Source of the DNA: a virus
IMG/VR virus record: IMGVR_UViG_3300038648_000021
Location: 1 to 27,351 of that record
Reading direction: 5' to 3' (one strand)
Length of the DNA stretch: 27,351 nucleotides
This document shows, in pieces, positions 15,027-23,371 of the stretch. The translations under genes and the position numbers were made by a program. The notes under the pieces were generated by a model. It searched no databases and was not told where the DNA came from. It was given only the letters and a program-made list of their open reading frames with translations. Every line of letters begins with the position of its first letter. Positions within the stretch are counted from its first letter, which is position 1.

Positions 15027-15740
15027 ATGACAGCTCCTTTGTTTCCCCAGAGTACTATACAGTGGCTTGATCGTGTTGACGAGCTTAACACTGTGTTTGC
15101 CAACGACCCTAACTCGATCGCGGCTGAGGTGGGTGCGGTAGAGAACACCTTAGGTGTTATGCCACAGGTGGAGAAGCTCCCAATCGTTGGAACGGGTACC
15201 ACCACCTACCAAACTGTGGACGCCCGGCTCAGTGATATGCTGAACGGTAACCAGGTCCCTGTACTAGCCATCTCCAGCCCCCAGCAGTATGTTAAGAACC
15301 GGCAGTCGGCTGGGGATAACTACGGCGAGTTCAATAACTACACCAACGTTAGCTATGATCCTTTCGGCATGTGGAATGGTACTGACATCACAATCCAGGC
15401 CAATGGGTGGTACCTAGTCACCGCAGAACAGTCCTGGGACTGGTGGAGTACCGGATACAATGGAATGTCACTCTGGATTGATGGCTCCATGTTCCGTCAG
15501 GACCTCTGGCACTGGGATTTCGTTGGGAACACACTGGGCTCCTACTGGTACCCCACCACCGCCGAGAAGCGGCCGGGGAGTACTGACGTTAGCTGGCAGG
15601 GCGTTCTCCAGCAGGGTCAGCGGATACGAATCATGTCCGAGAATGGGTGCGCGGACACACCTCACAGGGCGTTTAACCAGAGTCTCGCGATAAGCTTCGT
15701 GCGCTCGGTGGCCGCGAACGTGCCTAGCTCCACTAGCTGA
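15027..15740 (+). CDS. Baseplate/tail fibre protein with C1q-like jelly roll
   Basis: A protein of 237 residues. Residues 1-75 look like an attachment segment with helices (TIQWLDRVDELNTVF, SIAAEVGAVENTLGV) ending in YQTVDARLSDM, a common start of actinophage fibre proteins. Residues about 95-232 are a beta-sandwich of C1q/TNF type: NGWYLVTAEQSWDWW, MSLWIDGSMFRQD, GVLQQGQRIRIMSENG, LAISFVRSV. Such domains trimerise and bind host glycans. It is notably rich in Trp and Tyr, which suggests sugar contacts. ATG 15027 lies one base after the gpJ stop and GGGGG at 15015-15019 is a possible ribosome binding site. A receptor-binding or fibre role is likely; the exact family is inference. Confidence 0.65.
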   Translation: MTAPLFPQSTIQWLDRVDELNTVFANDPNSIAAEVGAVENTLGVMPQVEKLPIVGTGTTTYQTVDARLSDMLNGNQVPVLAISSPQQYVKNRQSAGDNYGEFNNYTNVSYDPFGMWNGTDITIQANGWYLVTAEQSWDWWSTGYNGMSLWIDGSMFRQDLWHWDFVGNTLGSYWYPTTAEKRPGSTDVSWQGVLQQGQRIRIMSENGCADTPHRAFNQSLAISFVRSVAANVPSSTS

Positions 15741-15752
15741 GGAATCTAACAC

Positions 15753-18700
15753 ATGGCAATCTACGGGCAAACGGTTTACGGGACAGACGTTTATGGTCTT
15801 GAGCTTCCGCCTGCCTATTTGTCTGACCCTTTTGTTGCCACGTCGAAGGATTACGGCAGCATTCGGGTTACCTGGAACAAGCCTTCCGGCACCATTTACC
15901 AGTACCGGCTGTTGTCTAATCGCTATGGCTTTCCGGTAAACGAGAACGATGGTATCGTGCTCATGGACTCCGGGGCACCTCAGACGGACGCATCGGCTCC
16001 ACTTGGCTATGACATAGGTAGCTACTTTGGCTCCCAGTATGTTGACCAGACTGCCGTCCCCGGGACATACCATTACTACGGTCTCTATGTCCTGGTAGGG
16101 ATGCCCAATACATGGGTGCGCTCGGGTGTAACCTGCTGCCTGGCCACCGCGAACTTTGGTTCGGCCGGGGAGATGCTTAACCTTGTCCCCGAGCACTTCA
16201 AGACAAACGGCGACGGAGACCTCACTACTGACGCTGTTGGAAACTCCTACCTCCTCCAGTTCCTTCACGTCCTCGGCTGGGGAATGGACTACCTGCGCAC
16301 CCAGTACTGGGCAGCCGCGAACTACATGAACAACCCGATCGCTATGCCGATCAATGACCTCTGGAACATGGCGGCCGAACTTGGGCTCACCTTCTCCCCT
16401 GAGGTGCCTGCGTACACCATGAGGAAGGCTGTAAACAACGCTACGCACGTCTACCGGGAGCGTGGTACCCTGGCAGGCCTCCGTAACGAGGTGGTTCTCA
16501 GGACCTCCTGGGACGCTGACGTGCAGGTCGGCAGGAACTTCCTGCTTCATGACGACCAGTCACAGTTCCTGAATAACGTCGCGGTGTATGAACCACATAC
16601 GTATTACAATACGAACGATATTATCCAGGTGTTCTGGGATAGCGTGAATAACGTGTTCGTTAACCCGGATAAGGGACGTGTTCCCTGGCTTATCAATGGG
16701 TACTACACGCTTCCGAGTGGTGTTGTTGCAGGCTACTACTACAAGAGCCTGCAAGCTAACAACCAGTTCGAGATAAACCAGCCCACCCTTGGCAGTAGTA
16801 ACGGGTACTGGTCACTTGTTAAAGACACCAATGACATCTGGCACCACATGGACAATGTGATGACCGGCAACCCGAGTAGCTGGGAAGTGCTCGACCCCAC
16901 CAACGCCAATGCTGTTCCGAACATCGCTACACTGACTCTCGGTGTCGGTGTGTCTCACCCACTGATTCCGGCTACCCCTGCTACGAGTCTTCGTATTAAC
17001 AACACGAGTGGCACCACGCGAAACATGCTGGCCAGGTCTGTCAGCCGCCGGAACATTGAGCTTGGCAAAATAACTGATGGTGGCTTCGAGTCAGGTATTA
17101 CCCTTCCCGGCCGTCACCACATGCAGCCTGACTGGGCCCCTGCCAACTGGCCACAGATATTCTGGGAGCCGGGTACCGCTGCCATGCAGCCGTGGTGGCC
17201 TACTGCCCCTCCCCTGAGCTGGTGGGGTGGCCCCTACCATATTCCCTCCTACTGGACCCTGAACAACTGCACGATGGTGCGTTCAACGGCTCAGTATTTC
17301 AGTGGCACCCACTCGGCATTGATTACCCCGGCTGGATTCCTGGGGTCGGCGCTACACCCACCCACTCCGAGCACCGCAAGCTCCCCGTGGGTGCAGTGCC
17401 CCGCAGGTATTGCAGTCACTGGCAGCGTCACCGTACTCCCCTCAGGTGCAGGCTCTTCCGGCGCACTGAGTACCTCGATGACTGTAGCTCTTCAGTGGTT
17501 CGATGCGTGGGGTACGGAGATCGGTAACCCTACAAACGTCACGACGTTTACGCCCGCCGTCAGCACCTTCACGAAGTACTCGACCACGAGTGGCACAGCA
17601 CCGGCTGGCACCTGCTACGCTGCTCTGCTGATTTCTTATTCGAACGCCGAAGTAACCGACCTTGTTTACGTTGACACCGCGACTCTGGCTGTTACACCTT
17701 ACAACGTCAATACAAACTACCCGCCGGAATTGACGCAGGCAATTGAAGACGGACTGCCTGTCCCATGGGTTCGTACGTCGCAGCAGTGGTCCGCGACTAC
17801 GAGGTACAGCACCAATGACATCGTGCTCTATAACAACCAGCCATTTATTGCGCTGCGCACGAGCACTGGCGCTGTCCCCCCAATGAATAACACACCTACA
17901 CCCGAGTGGGCTCCCCTCAGTGAGAGCCAGCGTATTCGTGTGGCAGTCAGTTCCTACACCTCGCAGGACCTGACTAATGTTGCTGACCAAGCAGTAGCGG
18001 TCAACCCATTCGTCGAATGGTACGACAAGCACGGCAACTTCATCGCCCGTGTGTTCGCTCGCCAGCCGGGTATCCCTGGTACTGTTGGGAAGCCGAACGC
18101 GCTGGCCTTCGACTCGTTCACGAGCAAGAGCGTAGTGGTGTCCAGTACAACCTCCGGGGCCGTGACCCTCGGTCCCTGGCAGGCTAGCTTCTACTCGAAC
18201 ACCACGCTTACCGGCGTCCCTGCTGTCACTGAGACGGTGGCTACAGTTGGTGGATGGACGTCGGGTGCAAGTCCGGCCACTGGCATCCCCAAGTCAGGAT
18301 GGTCCGCGAGCTACACATGTAACTTCACGCCAACGAACTCTGGCAACTACATCTTCTCTGCTCAGTGTGCTGGTGGTGGATTCCGCATAATCGTCAACGG
18401 GGTGACGGTAGTAGACAACTGGTACGCCAAGAAGACAACTGTTGTATCCAACTCGGCAACGCCAACAGCACTAGTTGCTGGTACTGCGGTCAATGTTATC
18501 GTCCAGTACTACGATGTGCCGGTGCCCGGTGTGCCTGGGCCTGCGACCAACCCAACCTTCGTCCCCCACACACCTACCAACCTGCGCGCCACAGCCTGGA
18601 CCGGCACAAGCATCTCGGTCACGTGGGACGCGATGGCACTGGCGACCAGCTACCAGGTTCGCCTTACCTATCACACGCCGGACTCCGATGACGAGCTGGA

Positions 18701-18845
18701 AGTGTTCAGTGGTATCACCAGTGAGAACTACACGATCTCTACTGGGATCTCTCCCTGGCAGACGTACGGAGTACACGTAGTTGCCTATGGCGATTATGGC
18801 CGGGGTCCGTCTGAAGCATCTATCGTGCAAAGGTCGGCCGCCTGA
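15753..18845 (+). CDS. gpI-like tail protein with CBM, PA14 and FN3 modules
   Basis: A protein of 1030 residues. Residues 18-120 look FN3-like. Residues about 149-263 match the P2 gpI-type baseplate tail protein domain (LLQFLHVLGWGMDYLRTQYW, PINDLWNMAAELGLTFSPE, ERGTLAGLRNEV), which anchors fibres to gpJ. Residues about 279-355 and 677-725 resemble CBM5/12-type modules (Y-x-x-N-D-I-V, Y-N-x-x-x-F-x-A). Residues about 440-650 form a CBM4/9-like jelly roll with GFES and a Trp/Pro-rich insertion. Residues about 806-919 look like a PA14 domain (WQASFYSNTTLTGVP, SGNYIFSAQCAGGGFRIIVN). Residues 941-1028 are an FN3 domain. It is both baseplate part and receptor binder. Start ATG 15753 follows GAGGA. 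The stop overlaps the next gene (TGATG). Confidence 0.8.
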   Translation: MAIYGQTVYGTDVYGLELPPAYLSDPFVATSKDYGSIRVTWNKPSGTIYQYRLLSNRYGFPVNENDGIVLMDSGAPQTDASAPLGYDIGSYFGSQYVDQTAVPGTYHYYGLYVLVGMPNTWVRSGVTCCLATANFGSAGEMLNLVPEHFKTNGDGDLTTDAVGNSYLLQFLHVLGWGMDYLRTQYWAAANYMNNPIAMPINDLWNMAAELGLTFSPEVPAYTMRKAVNNATHVYRERGTLAGLRNEVVLRTSWDADVQVGRNFLLHDDQSQFLNNVAVYEPHTYYNTNDIIQVFWDSVNNVFVNPDKGRVPWLINGYYTLPSGVVAGYYYKSLQANNQFEINQPTLGSSNGYWSLVKDTNDIWHHMDNVMTGNPSSWEVLDPTNANAVPNIATLTLGVGVSHPLIPATPATSLRINNTSGTTRNMLARSVSRRNIELGKITDGGFESGITLPGRHHMQPDWAPANWPQIFWEPGTAAMQPWWPTAPPLSWWGGPYHIPSYWTLNNCTMVRSTAQYFSGTHSALITPAGFLGSALHPPTPSTASSPWVQCPAGIAVTGSVTVLPSGAGSSGALSTSMTVALQWFDAWGTEIGNPTNVTTFTPAVSTFTKYSTTSGTAPAGTCYAALLISYSNAEVTDLVYVDTATLAVTPYNVNTNYPPELTQAIEDGLPVPWVRTSQQWSATTRYSTNDIVLYNNQPFIALRTSTGAVPPMNNTPTPEWAPLSESQRIRVAVSSYTSQDLTNVADQAVAVNPFVEWYDKHGNFIARVFARQPGIPGTVGKPNALAFDSFTSKSVVVSSTTSGAVTLGPWQASFYSNTTLTGVPAVTETVATVGGWTSGASPATGIPKSGWSASYTCNFTPTNSGNYIFSAQCAGGGFRIIVNGVTVVDNWYAKKTTVVSNSATPTALVAGTAVNVIVQYYDVPVPGVPGPATNPTFVPHTPTNLRATAWTGTSISVTWDAMALATSYQVRLTYHTPDSDDELEVFSGITSENYTISTGISPWQTYGVHVVAYGDYGRGPSEASIVQRSAA

Positions 18846-19675
18846 TGACCACCGAGAACTTCTCCACCTCCCCTATCTCTGTCCAAGGCGGGCAGCCATT
18901 CACATTCAGCGTATACTTCAAAAGTGGCAGCTCACTGAGGGCCACTATTGAATGGCGTAACGCGAAGCACAATAGTATCGGCACCTCGACGACACCCACC
19001 ACGACTGCCCCAGGTAGTAGTCCCTACGTGAATGGCACTGCACCCGCGAGCGCGGTGCAGGCTGTCATTACTGTTACGATAGAGCACACACAGTACCAAA
19101 CATCGTCATTCAATTCGGTCCACTTCCAGCAGACGCTGCCCGGTGCACCAGCAGCATCCAGCCTGGCACTGACTTCCCCCACGTGGTCAGGGATTGCAGG
19201 GTACACAACCAGTACGAATCTTACTGGCCGCTTCACGGACGACCACCAGTACAATTGGACAACGCCTGACGGAAACTACCAGGTTGGCGGGTTCGGTGGC
19301 GGAACTGCGTGGCCACTGACAACGGGAGTACGTTCGCTCGCGCTGGTGACCGGTACTGCTAACACCAACGTCGGTGTCACCTTCCGCTCTGGCGCACCGG
19401 CTGGTATGACACAGGGTCTTGTCTTCCGGTACAGCAAGGCTGGTTCCGTAGAGAACTACTGGCGTGCGTGCCGCACGCAACTCCAGTACGTGACTGGTAC
19501 CACCTGGACGACTGTGACCACGTTCACCACACCCTTTGCCGACAATGATAGGATCGTTGTGCAGCTTAACGGTGCCACACTCAGTGTATTCCGTAATGGA
19601 AACAACCAGATATACACCACCGGAGCTGCCACCTTCAACCAGACAGCATTCCAGCATGGATTGGTCGTTGAGTAA
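18845..19675 (+). CDS. Tail fibre protein with LamG-like domain
   Basis: A protein of 276 residues. Residues 1-95 (GGQPFTFSVYFKSGSSLRAT, IEWRNAKHNSIGTSTT) look like the latter half of a CBM4/9-type jelly roll whose first strands (the NPSFE part) are missing. Residues about 115-276 form a concanavalin/LamG-like sandwich: GLVFRYSKAGSVENYWRACR, DNDRIVVQLNGATLSVFRNG. This pattern recurs in actinophage minor tail proteins and probably binds sugars. The start is in a TGATG overlap and the stop in a TAATG overlap, so it is made together with its neighbours. The half-module at its N-terminus suggests it was once joined to a larger fibre protein. Confidence 0.7.
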   Translation: MTTENFSTSPISVQGGQPFTFSVYFKSGSSLRATIEWRNAKHNSIGTSTTPTTTAPGSSPYVNGTAPASAVQAVITVTIEHTQYQTSSFNSVHFQQTLPGAPAASSLALTSPTWSGIAGYTTSTNLTGRFTDDHQYNWTTPDGNYQVGGFGGGTAWPLTTGVRSLALVTGTANTNVGVTFRSGAPAGMTQGLVFRYSKAGSVENYWRACRTQLQYVTGTTWTTVTTFTTPFADNDRIVVQLNGATLSVFRNGNNQIYTTGAATFNQTAFQHGLVVE

Positions 19676-22101
19676 TGGTTAACTTCACGAACAACTGGTG
19701 CTGGAACCCATCCTTCGAGGCAGACACTCCTGGGGCACCACCGGTTGGGTACACTCCGCTGCCCAACACCACCATAGAGACGACAACCGTGGACGCGAAC
19801 AGCGGCCAGCAGTCCATGCTCGTCCAGACCGTGGGCAACGGGACTACTGAGGGTTTCATCGGCCCGTCAGTAGAGTTCCCTGACTCGGTTGCTGGGAGCC
19901 TCTCTGTGGCCCTCTCGGGTCCGACCGGTACCGTTATGGTCAGTGCGGTCATTAACCCCGGAGGCGTCACCCTAGGGTCGCAGGTGGCCTACCTGACCGA
20001 CGTGTGGCAGACCGTACAGATTAACGGCCTGAACATAATGGGAGGGACCTCCCTCCAGCTCGTGATAACTACCACGTCGCCGGAAGTTCTTTCGTTCATG
20101 GTGGACTGTGTACAGTACGAAGCCGATGACCAGTTCACTTCCGCGTACGCAGCGTGGCTGGCTAACCCGTCGCTCCCGGAGCCGGTTCCGAACCCCTACA
20201 TTGATGGTAGTCTGGCCGGTTGCTACTGGTCGGGTGCGGCCAACTCCTCTGCGTCGTACCAGCCAGTGCAATTTGCTATCAACCCTGTCGGCGGGGTGTC
20301 GATGGGTGGCTCCATCACCATCATCCAGCCGGGTACTATACTCTCCCTGTTCCCTGATGACACCATGCTCACTGGGCAGATATCATCCGGTGGTCAAATA
20401 TACCTGCCCCCTAGCGGAACCTTCCTGCTAGAGCCAGCGGGGGCGTTCGATGACTTCGCCCTGTTCGAATTGTCCACAGTGAATGGACCGGACCCTGACC
20501 CGGCGATGACTTACGCCGGGTGGAGTAACGCCGGGGCCCTGTCGGCTCAGACGCTGCCCTACACCAGGAGCTGGGGAGTCTTCTATCCGCCGCTCGACTA
20601 CCCGTGTTCGGACACCGACGCTAACGGTAACCCGGTCAACATATGGAACCGCGCGGCCTACATGGCGATGGGCAACGAGTTCGTGGGCATACTCAACACC
20701 GCTGGCCAGAACATGACGCTGATGCAGGCAGAGATGCTCCCAATCGTTGGCAGCACACTAACACCGGCTGCCGTAGGTCTCGATGGCACCGCGACCGGAG
20801 ACACCCCACCTGCCCCGAGCCCGTATGACACACCCCGGTCGATTCACACAATCGTTAAGCCCACGCGCCTGAACTATTGTCCCAACCCCTCGTTCGAGTC
20901 AAGTTTAGTCAACTGGACGAGTTCTGGATTGGCAGCCCTCGTGCAAGACAGTACACAGGTGTGCTGGCAAGATATCAATGGCAATCAGGTGGCCTACGGC
21001 GGGGACCTCTACAGTATGAAGGTCGTTTCTACCACGGCGGCCGATGGTGCAGTGGTTACCGTTCCCAATCTCTTCGTTGGTGACACGTACACCGCAAGTA
21101 TCTATGTGCTCACACAGTCGGCGGGTACTGGAGACATAATCCTCACTGCTGGCAGCTCGGTCGGTGGCGTCCCGGGGTACGCGATGGAGGCGCTGGTCAA
21201 TGGCACCGTACCTGCTGCCGACCTTCCAGTGTCTCAATGGGTGCGGGCGCAGGTGACATTCGTTGCGTCGGCCAGCACAATGTACCTGAACGTCACCCCA
21301 ATGGCTTCGGCGCTGGTGACTACCTCGTGGAGCCTGGCGTGGAACGCTGACTGCTGCCTCATTGAGGAGGGAGAGATAGCTGGCTCCTACTTCGATGGTA
21401 ACTTCGGCAGCCCTGATTACCAGTGGGAGGTAACTCCCGTCACCGGAACGAGCACAAAAATCGTTCCCACCGTTGATAACTGGACCTTTGAGTCCGGCAA
21501 GGGTAACTGGGTTTCAGTCGAGAACTGCGCAATCGCAGCATCAACGACCCACGCGCACGGTGGTCAGCACAGTCTCCGGTTGACCCCAACCGCAGCCGCC
21601 GCGACCAGCGTGATGGCTGCGGCTAGCACTGCCACCGCTACGCAGGGAATGTCTGTGTCGTCGCTGACAACGACTGCGATCTCGGTGACCGCGTGGTTTA
21701 TGTCTCCCTTCCACGGACGTAATTGCCAGGTAGGTGTCACCTTCTACGACTCCTCCCATACAAAGATTTCAACGGTGGTTGGGAACAAGGTATCAGACAG
21801 CTCAACGTGGACACAGGTGTCAGCATCTATCCTCGTGCCTATTGCTGCCGCGTGGGCAGTAACGTACGTGCAGGTGGTTAACCCCAATGAGATACATTAT
21901 GTTGACACCGTGACAATGACTATTAACAAAACGGTCACGAGTACTACTGCCACGTCTGTCGTTGACACAAATACATCGCGCTCGTACTACTATGAGAACT
22001 ACGCGGTCAACCAGGAAGTTATTACCGACGTCCTGACTAACCACACACCGCTCGGCATAACACCTGCCATACCTATCTACGATCAAGCGCCAACACAATA
22101 A
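19675..22101 (+). CDS. Large receptor-binding/minor tail protein with repeated CBM modules
   Basis: A protein of 808 residues made of repeated jelly-roll modules. Module starts are WNPSFEADTPG (about residue 10), CPNPSFESSLVNW (about 403) and NWTFESGKGNW (about 602), each followed by strands of CBM4/9 type such as GGQHSLRLTP. Two modules end in a Y-I/F-DG segment followed by a W-containing strand (YIDGSLAGCYWSG, YFDGNFGSPDYQWE), a signature I know from distal minor tail proteins of actinophages. Residues about 200-395 form a different beta domain (INPVGGVSMGGSITIIQPGT). No enzyme motif is seen. It is the last gene of the fibre cluster and probably gives the finest host specificity. A TAATG overlap gives the start; the next gene begins 17 bases on. 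Confidence 0.75.
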   Translation: MVNFTNNWCWNPSFEADTPGAPPVGYTPLPNTTIETTTVDANSGQQSMLVQTVGNGTTEGFIGPSVEFPDSVAGSLSVALSGPTGTVMVSAVINPGGVTLGSQVAYLTDVWQTVQINGLNIMGGTSLQLVITTTSPEVLSFMVDCVQYEADDQFTSAYAAWLANPSLPEPVPNPYIDGSLAGCYWSGAANSSASYQPVQFAINPVGGVSMGGSITIIQPGTILSLFPDDTMLTGQISSGGQIYLPPSGTFLLEPAGAFDDFALFELSTVNGPDPDPAMTYAGWSNAGALSAQTLPYTRSWGVFYPPLDYPCSDTDANGNPVNIWNRAAYMAMGNEFVGILNTAGQNMTLMQAEMLPIVGSTLTPAAVGLDGTATGDTPPAPSPYDTPRSIHTIVKPTRLNYCPNPSFESSLVNWTSSGLAALVQDSTQVCWQDINGNQVAYGGDLYSMKVVSTTAADGAVVTVPNLFVGDTYTASIYVLTQSAGTGDIILTAGSSVGGVPGYAMEALVNGTVPAADLPVSQWVRAQVTFVASASTMYLNVTPMASALVTTSWSLAWNADCCLIEEGEIAGSYFDGNFGSPDYQWEVTPVTGTSTKIVPTVDNWTFESGKGNWVSVENCAIAASTTHAHGGQHSLRLTPTAAAATSVMAAASTATATQGMSVSSLTTTAISVTAWFMSPFHGRNCQVGVTFYDSSHTKISTVVGNKVSDSSTWTQVSASILVPIAAAWAVTYVQVVNPNEIHYVDTVTMTINKTVTSTTATSVVDTNTSRSYYYENYAVNQEVITDVLTNHTPLGITPAIPIYDQAPTQ

Positions 22102-22117
22102 CATTCGGAGCATTAAC

Positions 22118-22453
22118 ATGGAGTTCTTACTCGGAGCCTTTGCAGCCTTCTTTGTCTGGATGCTGCTGCGTCTCATCCTTCCCTTCAGGCTGCCCGATAC
22201 ACTCGCACTGGCTGCCTACGGTGGCATCGCGTACGGTGTCCTCTGTATCCCAGACCACCGTGCTGTGGTTGCGCTCGCCTGCGGTGGGGGCGTAGTCTTC
22301 CTCTATCTGCTGGCATCGAAGCTCGGCGGCGTAGGTGACCCTGGCTCCTGGAATCTCCCAGAGGTCCACCTCCCTCAGCGGAGGCCAGCACGGCGTGTCC
22401 CTGGTGAAGCTCCCCGGGGCAGCCAGATCGGTAAGAGACTCCCCCGGCTTTGA
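22118..22453 (+). CDS. Small membrane protein, holin candidate
   Basis: A protein of 111 residues with three hydrophobic segments: about residues 3-23 (LLGAFAAFFVWMLLRLILPF), 28-45 (TLALAAYGGIAYGVLCI) and 49-69 (VVALACGGGVVFLYLLASKL), then a basic Pro/Arg-rich soluble tail. This fits a small inner-membrane protein. Its place directly after the fibre genes and the charged C-terminus fit a holin, but no endolysin gene lies beside it in the window, so the role is inference. GGAG at 22107-22110, in the context ATTCGGAGCATTAAC, is its ribosome binding site. The gene ends before a promoter-like region that serves the next gene. Confidence 0.65.
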   Translation: MEFLLGAFAAFFVWMLLRLILPFRLPDTLALAAYGGIAYGVLCIPDHRAVVALACGGGVVFLYLLASKLGGVGDPGSWNLPEVHLPQRRPARRVPGEAPRGSQIGKRLPRL

Positions 22454-22479
22454 CGGGACGGACCTCCGTAGGGTAGCAT
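22450..22479 (+). promoter_or_regulatory. Sigma-70-type promoter candidate
   Basis: TTGACG (22450-22455) and TAGCAT (22474-22479) are 18 bases apart, close to the actinobacterial HrdB/SigA consensus TTGACN...TAGAAT. Start of transcription near 22486 leaves a short leader before AGGAGG and the ATG at 22514. The -35 overlaps the end of the preceding gene. Confidence 0.55.
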
Positions 22480-22489
22480 CGGTAGCATA
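22472..22489 (+). repeat. Tandem 9-bp repeat in the promoter region
   Basis: GGTAGCATC is followed directly by GGTAGCATA. The first copy contains the -10 element of the promoter candidate and the second covers the expected start site. It may be a small operator or a chance duplication. Confidence 0.6.
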
Positions 22490-22513
22490 GATCCATACCT
22501 ACAGGAGGATTAC

Positions 22514-23278
22514 ATGGCAGAAAACACAGACTGGGCCGTGGCTTTCGCAGGCCCCGGTGACGCCAGCCCCAACAACGTGAGTGACCTGCTCGACAATTGG
22601 TGGAAGGATGTGCCCGAGGAGGCCGACTTCACCCTCATCCTCCCCGACAAGATCACGCGGGCGCAGAAGGGACTGGGCAACGTCGCGGCCTACATCGGTG
22701 ACATCTTCGGTGATGAGAAGGATGATGGGTTCGTTACCCAGAAGGTCTCCGACCTGGTTGACCGTCTGGTGCACGAGCGGGACGTCGAGGGCAAGCAGGC
22801 GTACCTCGTGCTCCTGGTCGGTGAAGAGATAGATGACGAGGGTGTCTCGCTACTGGAGGCGGCCACGAACGCTGGCATCCCGGTCAAGGACCTGACCTCT
22901 GGTCTCGATGACCTGGAGTTCTCGGCCGAAGAGACAGAAGTGGTCCCAGACGTCCCTGAGACGCCCGCTGCGGCCCCGTCAAGGCGTCGTAGGTCTCCTG
23001 GCAAGGCCTCTACTCCTGAGGCCGTTACAGAGGCTCCCAAGCGCAGGGGACGTCCGCGTAAGGAGCAGCCCGCAGAGCATGCGGCTGTCGTCGAGAAGGT
23101 TGCGGCCGAAGTGGATGCTGTGGTGTCCGAAGCGGCCAAGGTGTACGACGTTGCAACCGGGGTGAACGCTGACGATGACCCGAAGCCTGTCACCCTGAAC
23201 GAGGTTCGTTCGCTTATCGGCACGGTCGTTGAGGAGTCCGTGCGCAAGGTGCTGAAGGAACTGCTCACCGCCCTCTAA
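22514..23278 (+). CDS. AT-hook protein with possible Rossmann-like N-domain
   Basis: A protein of 254 residues. Residues about 1-135 are acidic and alternate strand and helix (ADFTLILPDKITRAQKGLG, KQAYLVLLVGEEIDDEG, LLEAATNAGIPVKDL), which suggests a Rossmann-like fold, though no family is recognised. Residues 157-164 (RRRRSPGK) and 176-183 (KRRGRPRK) are basic; the second is a good AT-hook, which binds the minor groove of AT-rich DNA. The C-terminus is a helix (SVRKVLKELLTAL). It has its own promoter candidate and a strong AGGAGG ribosome binding site, and two hairpins follow it. It could be a DNA-organising or host-takeover protein; AT-hook identity is seen, function is inference. Confidence 0.7.
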   Translation: MAENTDWAVAFAGPGDASPNNVSDLLDNWWKDVPEEADFTLILPDKITRAQKGLGNVAAYIGDIFGDEKDDGFVTQKVSDLVDRLVHERDVEGKQAYLVLLVGEEIDDEGVSLLEAATNAGIPVKDLTSGLDDLEFSAEETEVVPDVPETPAAAPSRRRRSPGKASTPEAVTEAPKRRGRPRKEQPAEHAAVVEKVAAEVDAVVSEAAKVYDVATGVNADDDPKPVTLNEVRSLIGTVVEESVRKVLKELLTAL

Positions 23279-23284
23279 ATGAGT

Positions 23285-23320
23285 CCGGCCCGGGGAGCGT
23301 GAGCGCTCGACCCGGGCCGG
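23285..23320 (+). terminator. Strong stem-loop after the AT-hook gene
   Basis: CCGGCCCGGG (23285-23294) pairs perfectly with CCCGGGCCGG (23311-23320). Inside it GAGCG (23295-23299) pairs with CGCTC (23304-23308) around the loop TGAG, leaving a 2-base GA bulge. A 15-bp GC-rich stem 7 bases after a stop codon is a good terminator, although no U-tract follows, which is common in high-GC bacteria. Confidence 0.8.
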
Positions 23321-23342
23321 GCTGAGGGGAGGGAGCCTCAGC
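23321..23342 (+). terminator. Second stem-loop in tandem
   Basis: GCTGAGG (23321-23327) pairs with CCTCAGC (23336-23342) around an 8-base purine loop. It abuts the first hairpin with no gap and may form a two-part terminator with it, closing the structural block before the replication genes. Confidence 0.65.
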
Positions 23343-23349
23343 ACACGTT

Positions 23350-23355
23350 TATAGT
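23350..23355 (+). promoter_or_regulatory. Possible -10 element for the replication block
   Basis: TATAGT lies right after the terminator hairpins and about 17 bases before GTG 23372, with AAGGAGGG in between as ribosome binding site. A normal -35 would fall within the second hairpin and no consensus hexamer is seen there, so the promoter is only a candidate. Confidence 0.35.
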
Positions 23356-23371
23356 ACCACGGAAGGAGGGA

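Noticed and set aside
15468-16550. Reverse-strand open frame of 360 codons
   Set aside because: It lies antisense to the C1q-like and gpI-like genes, which have clear domains. Its product is rich in Val, His, Arg and Gly without domain character, as expected for a shadow frame.
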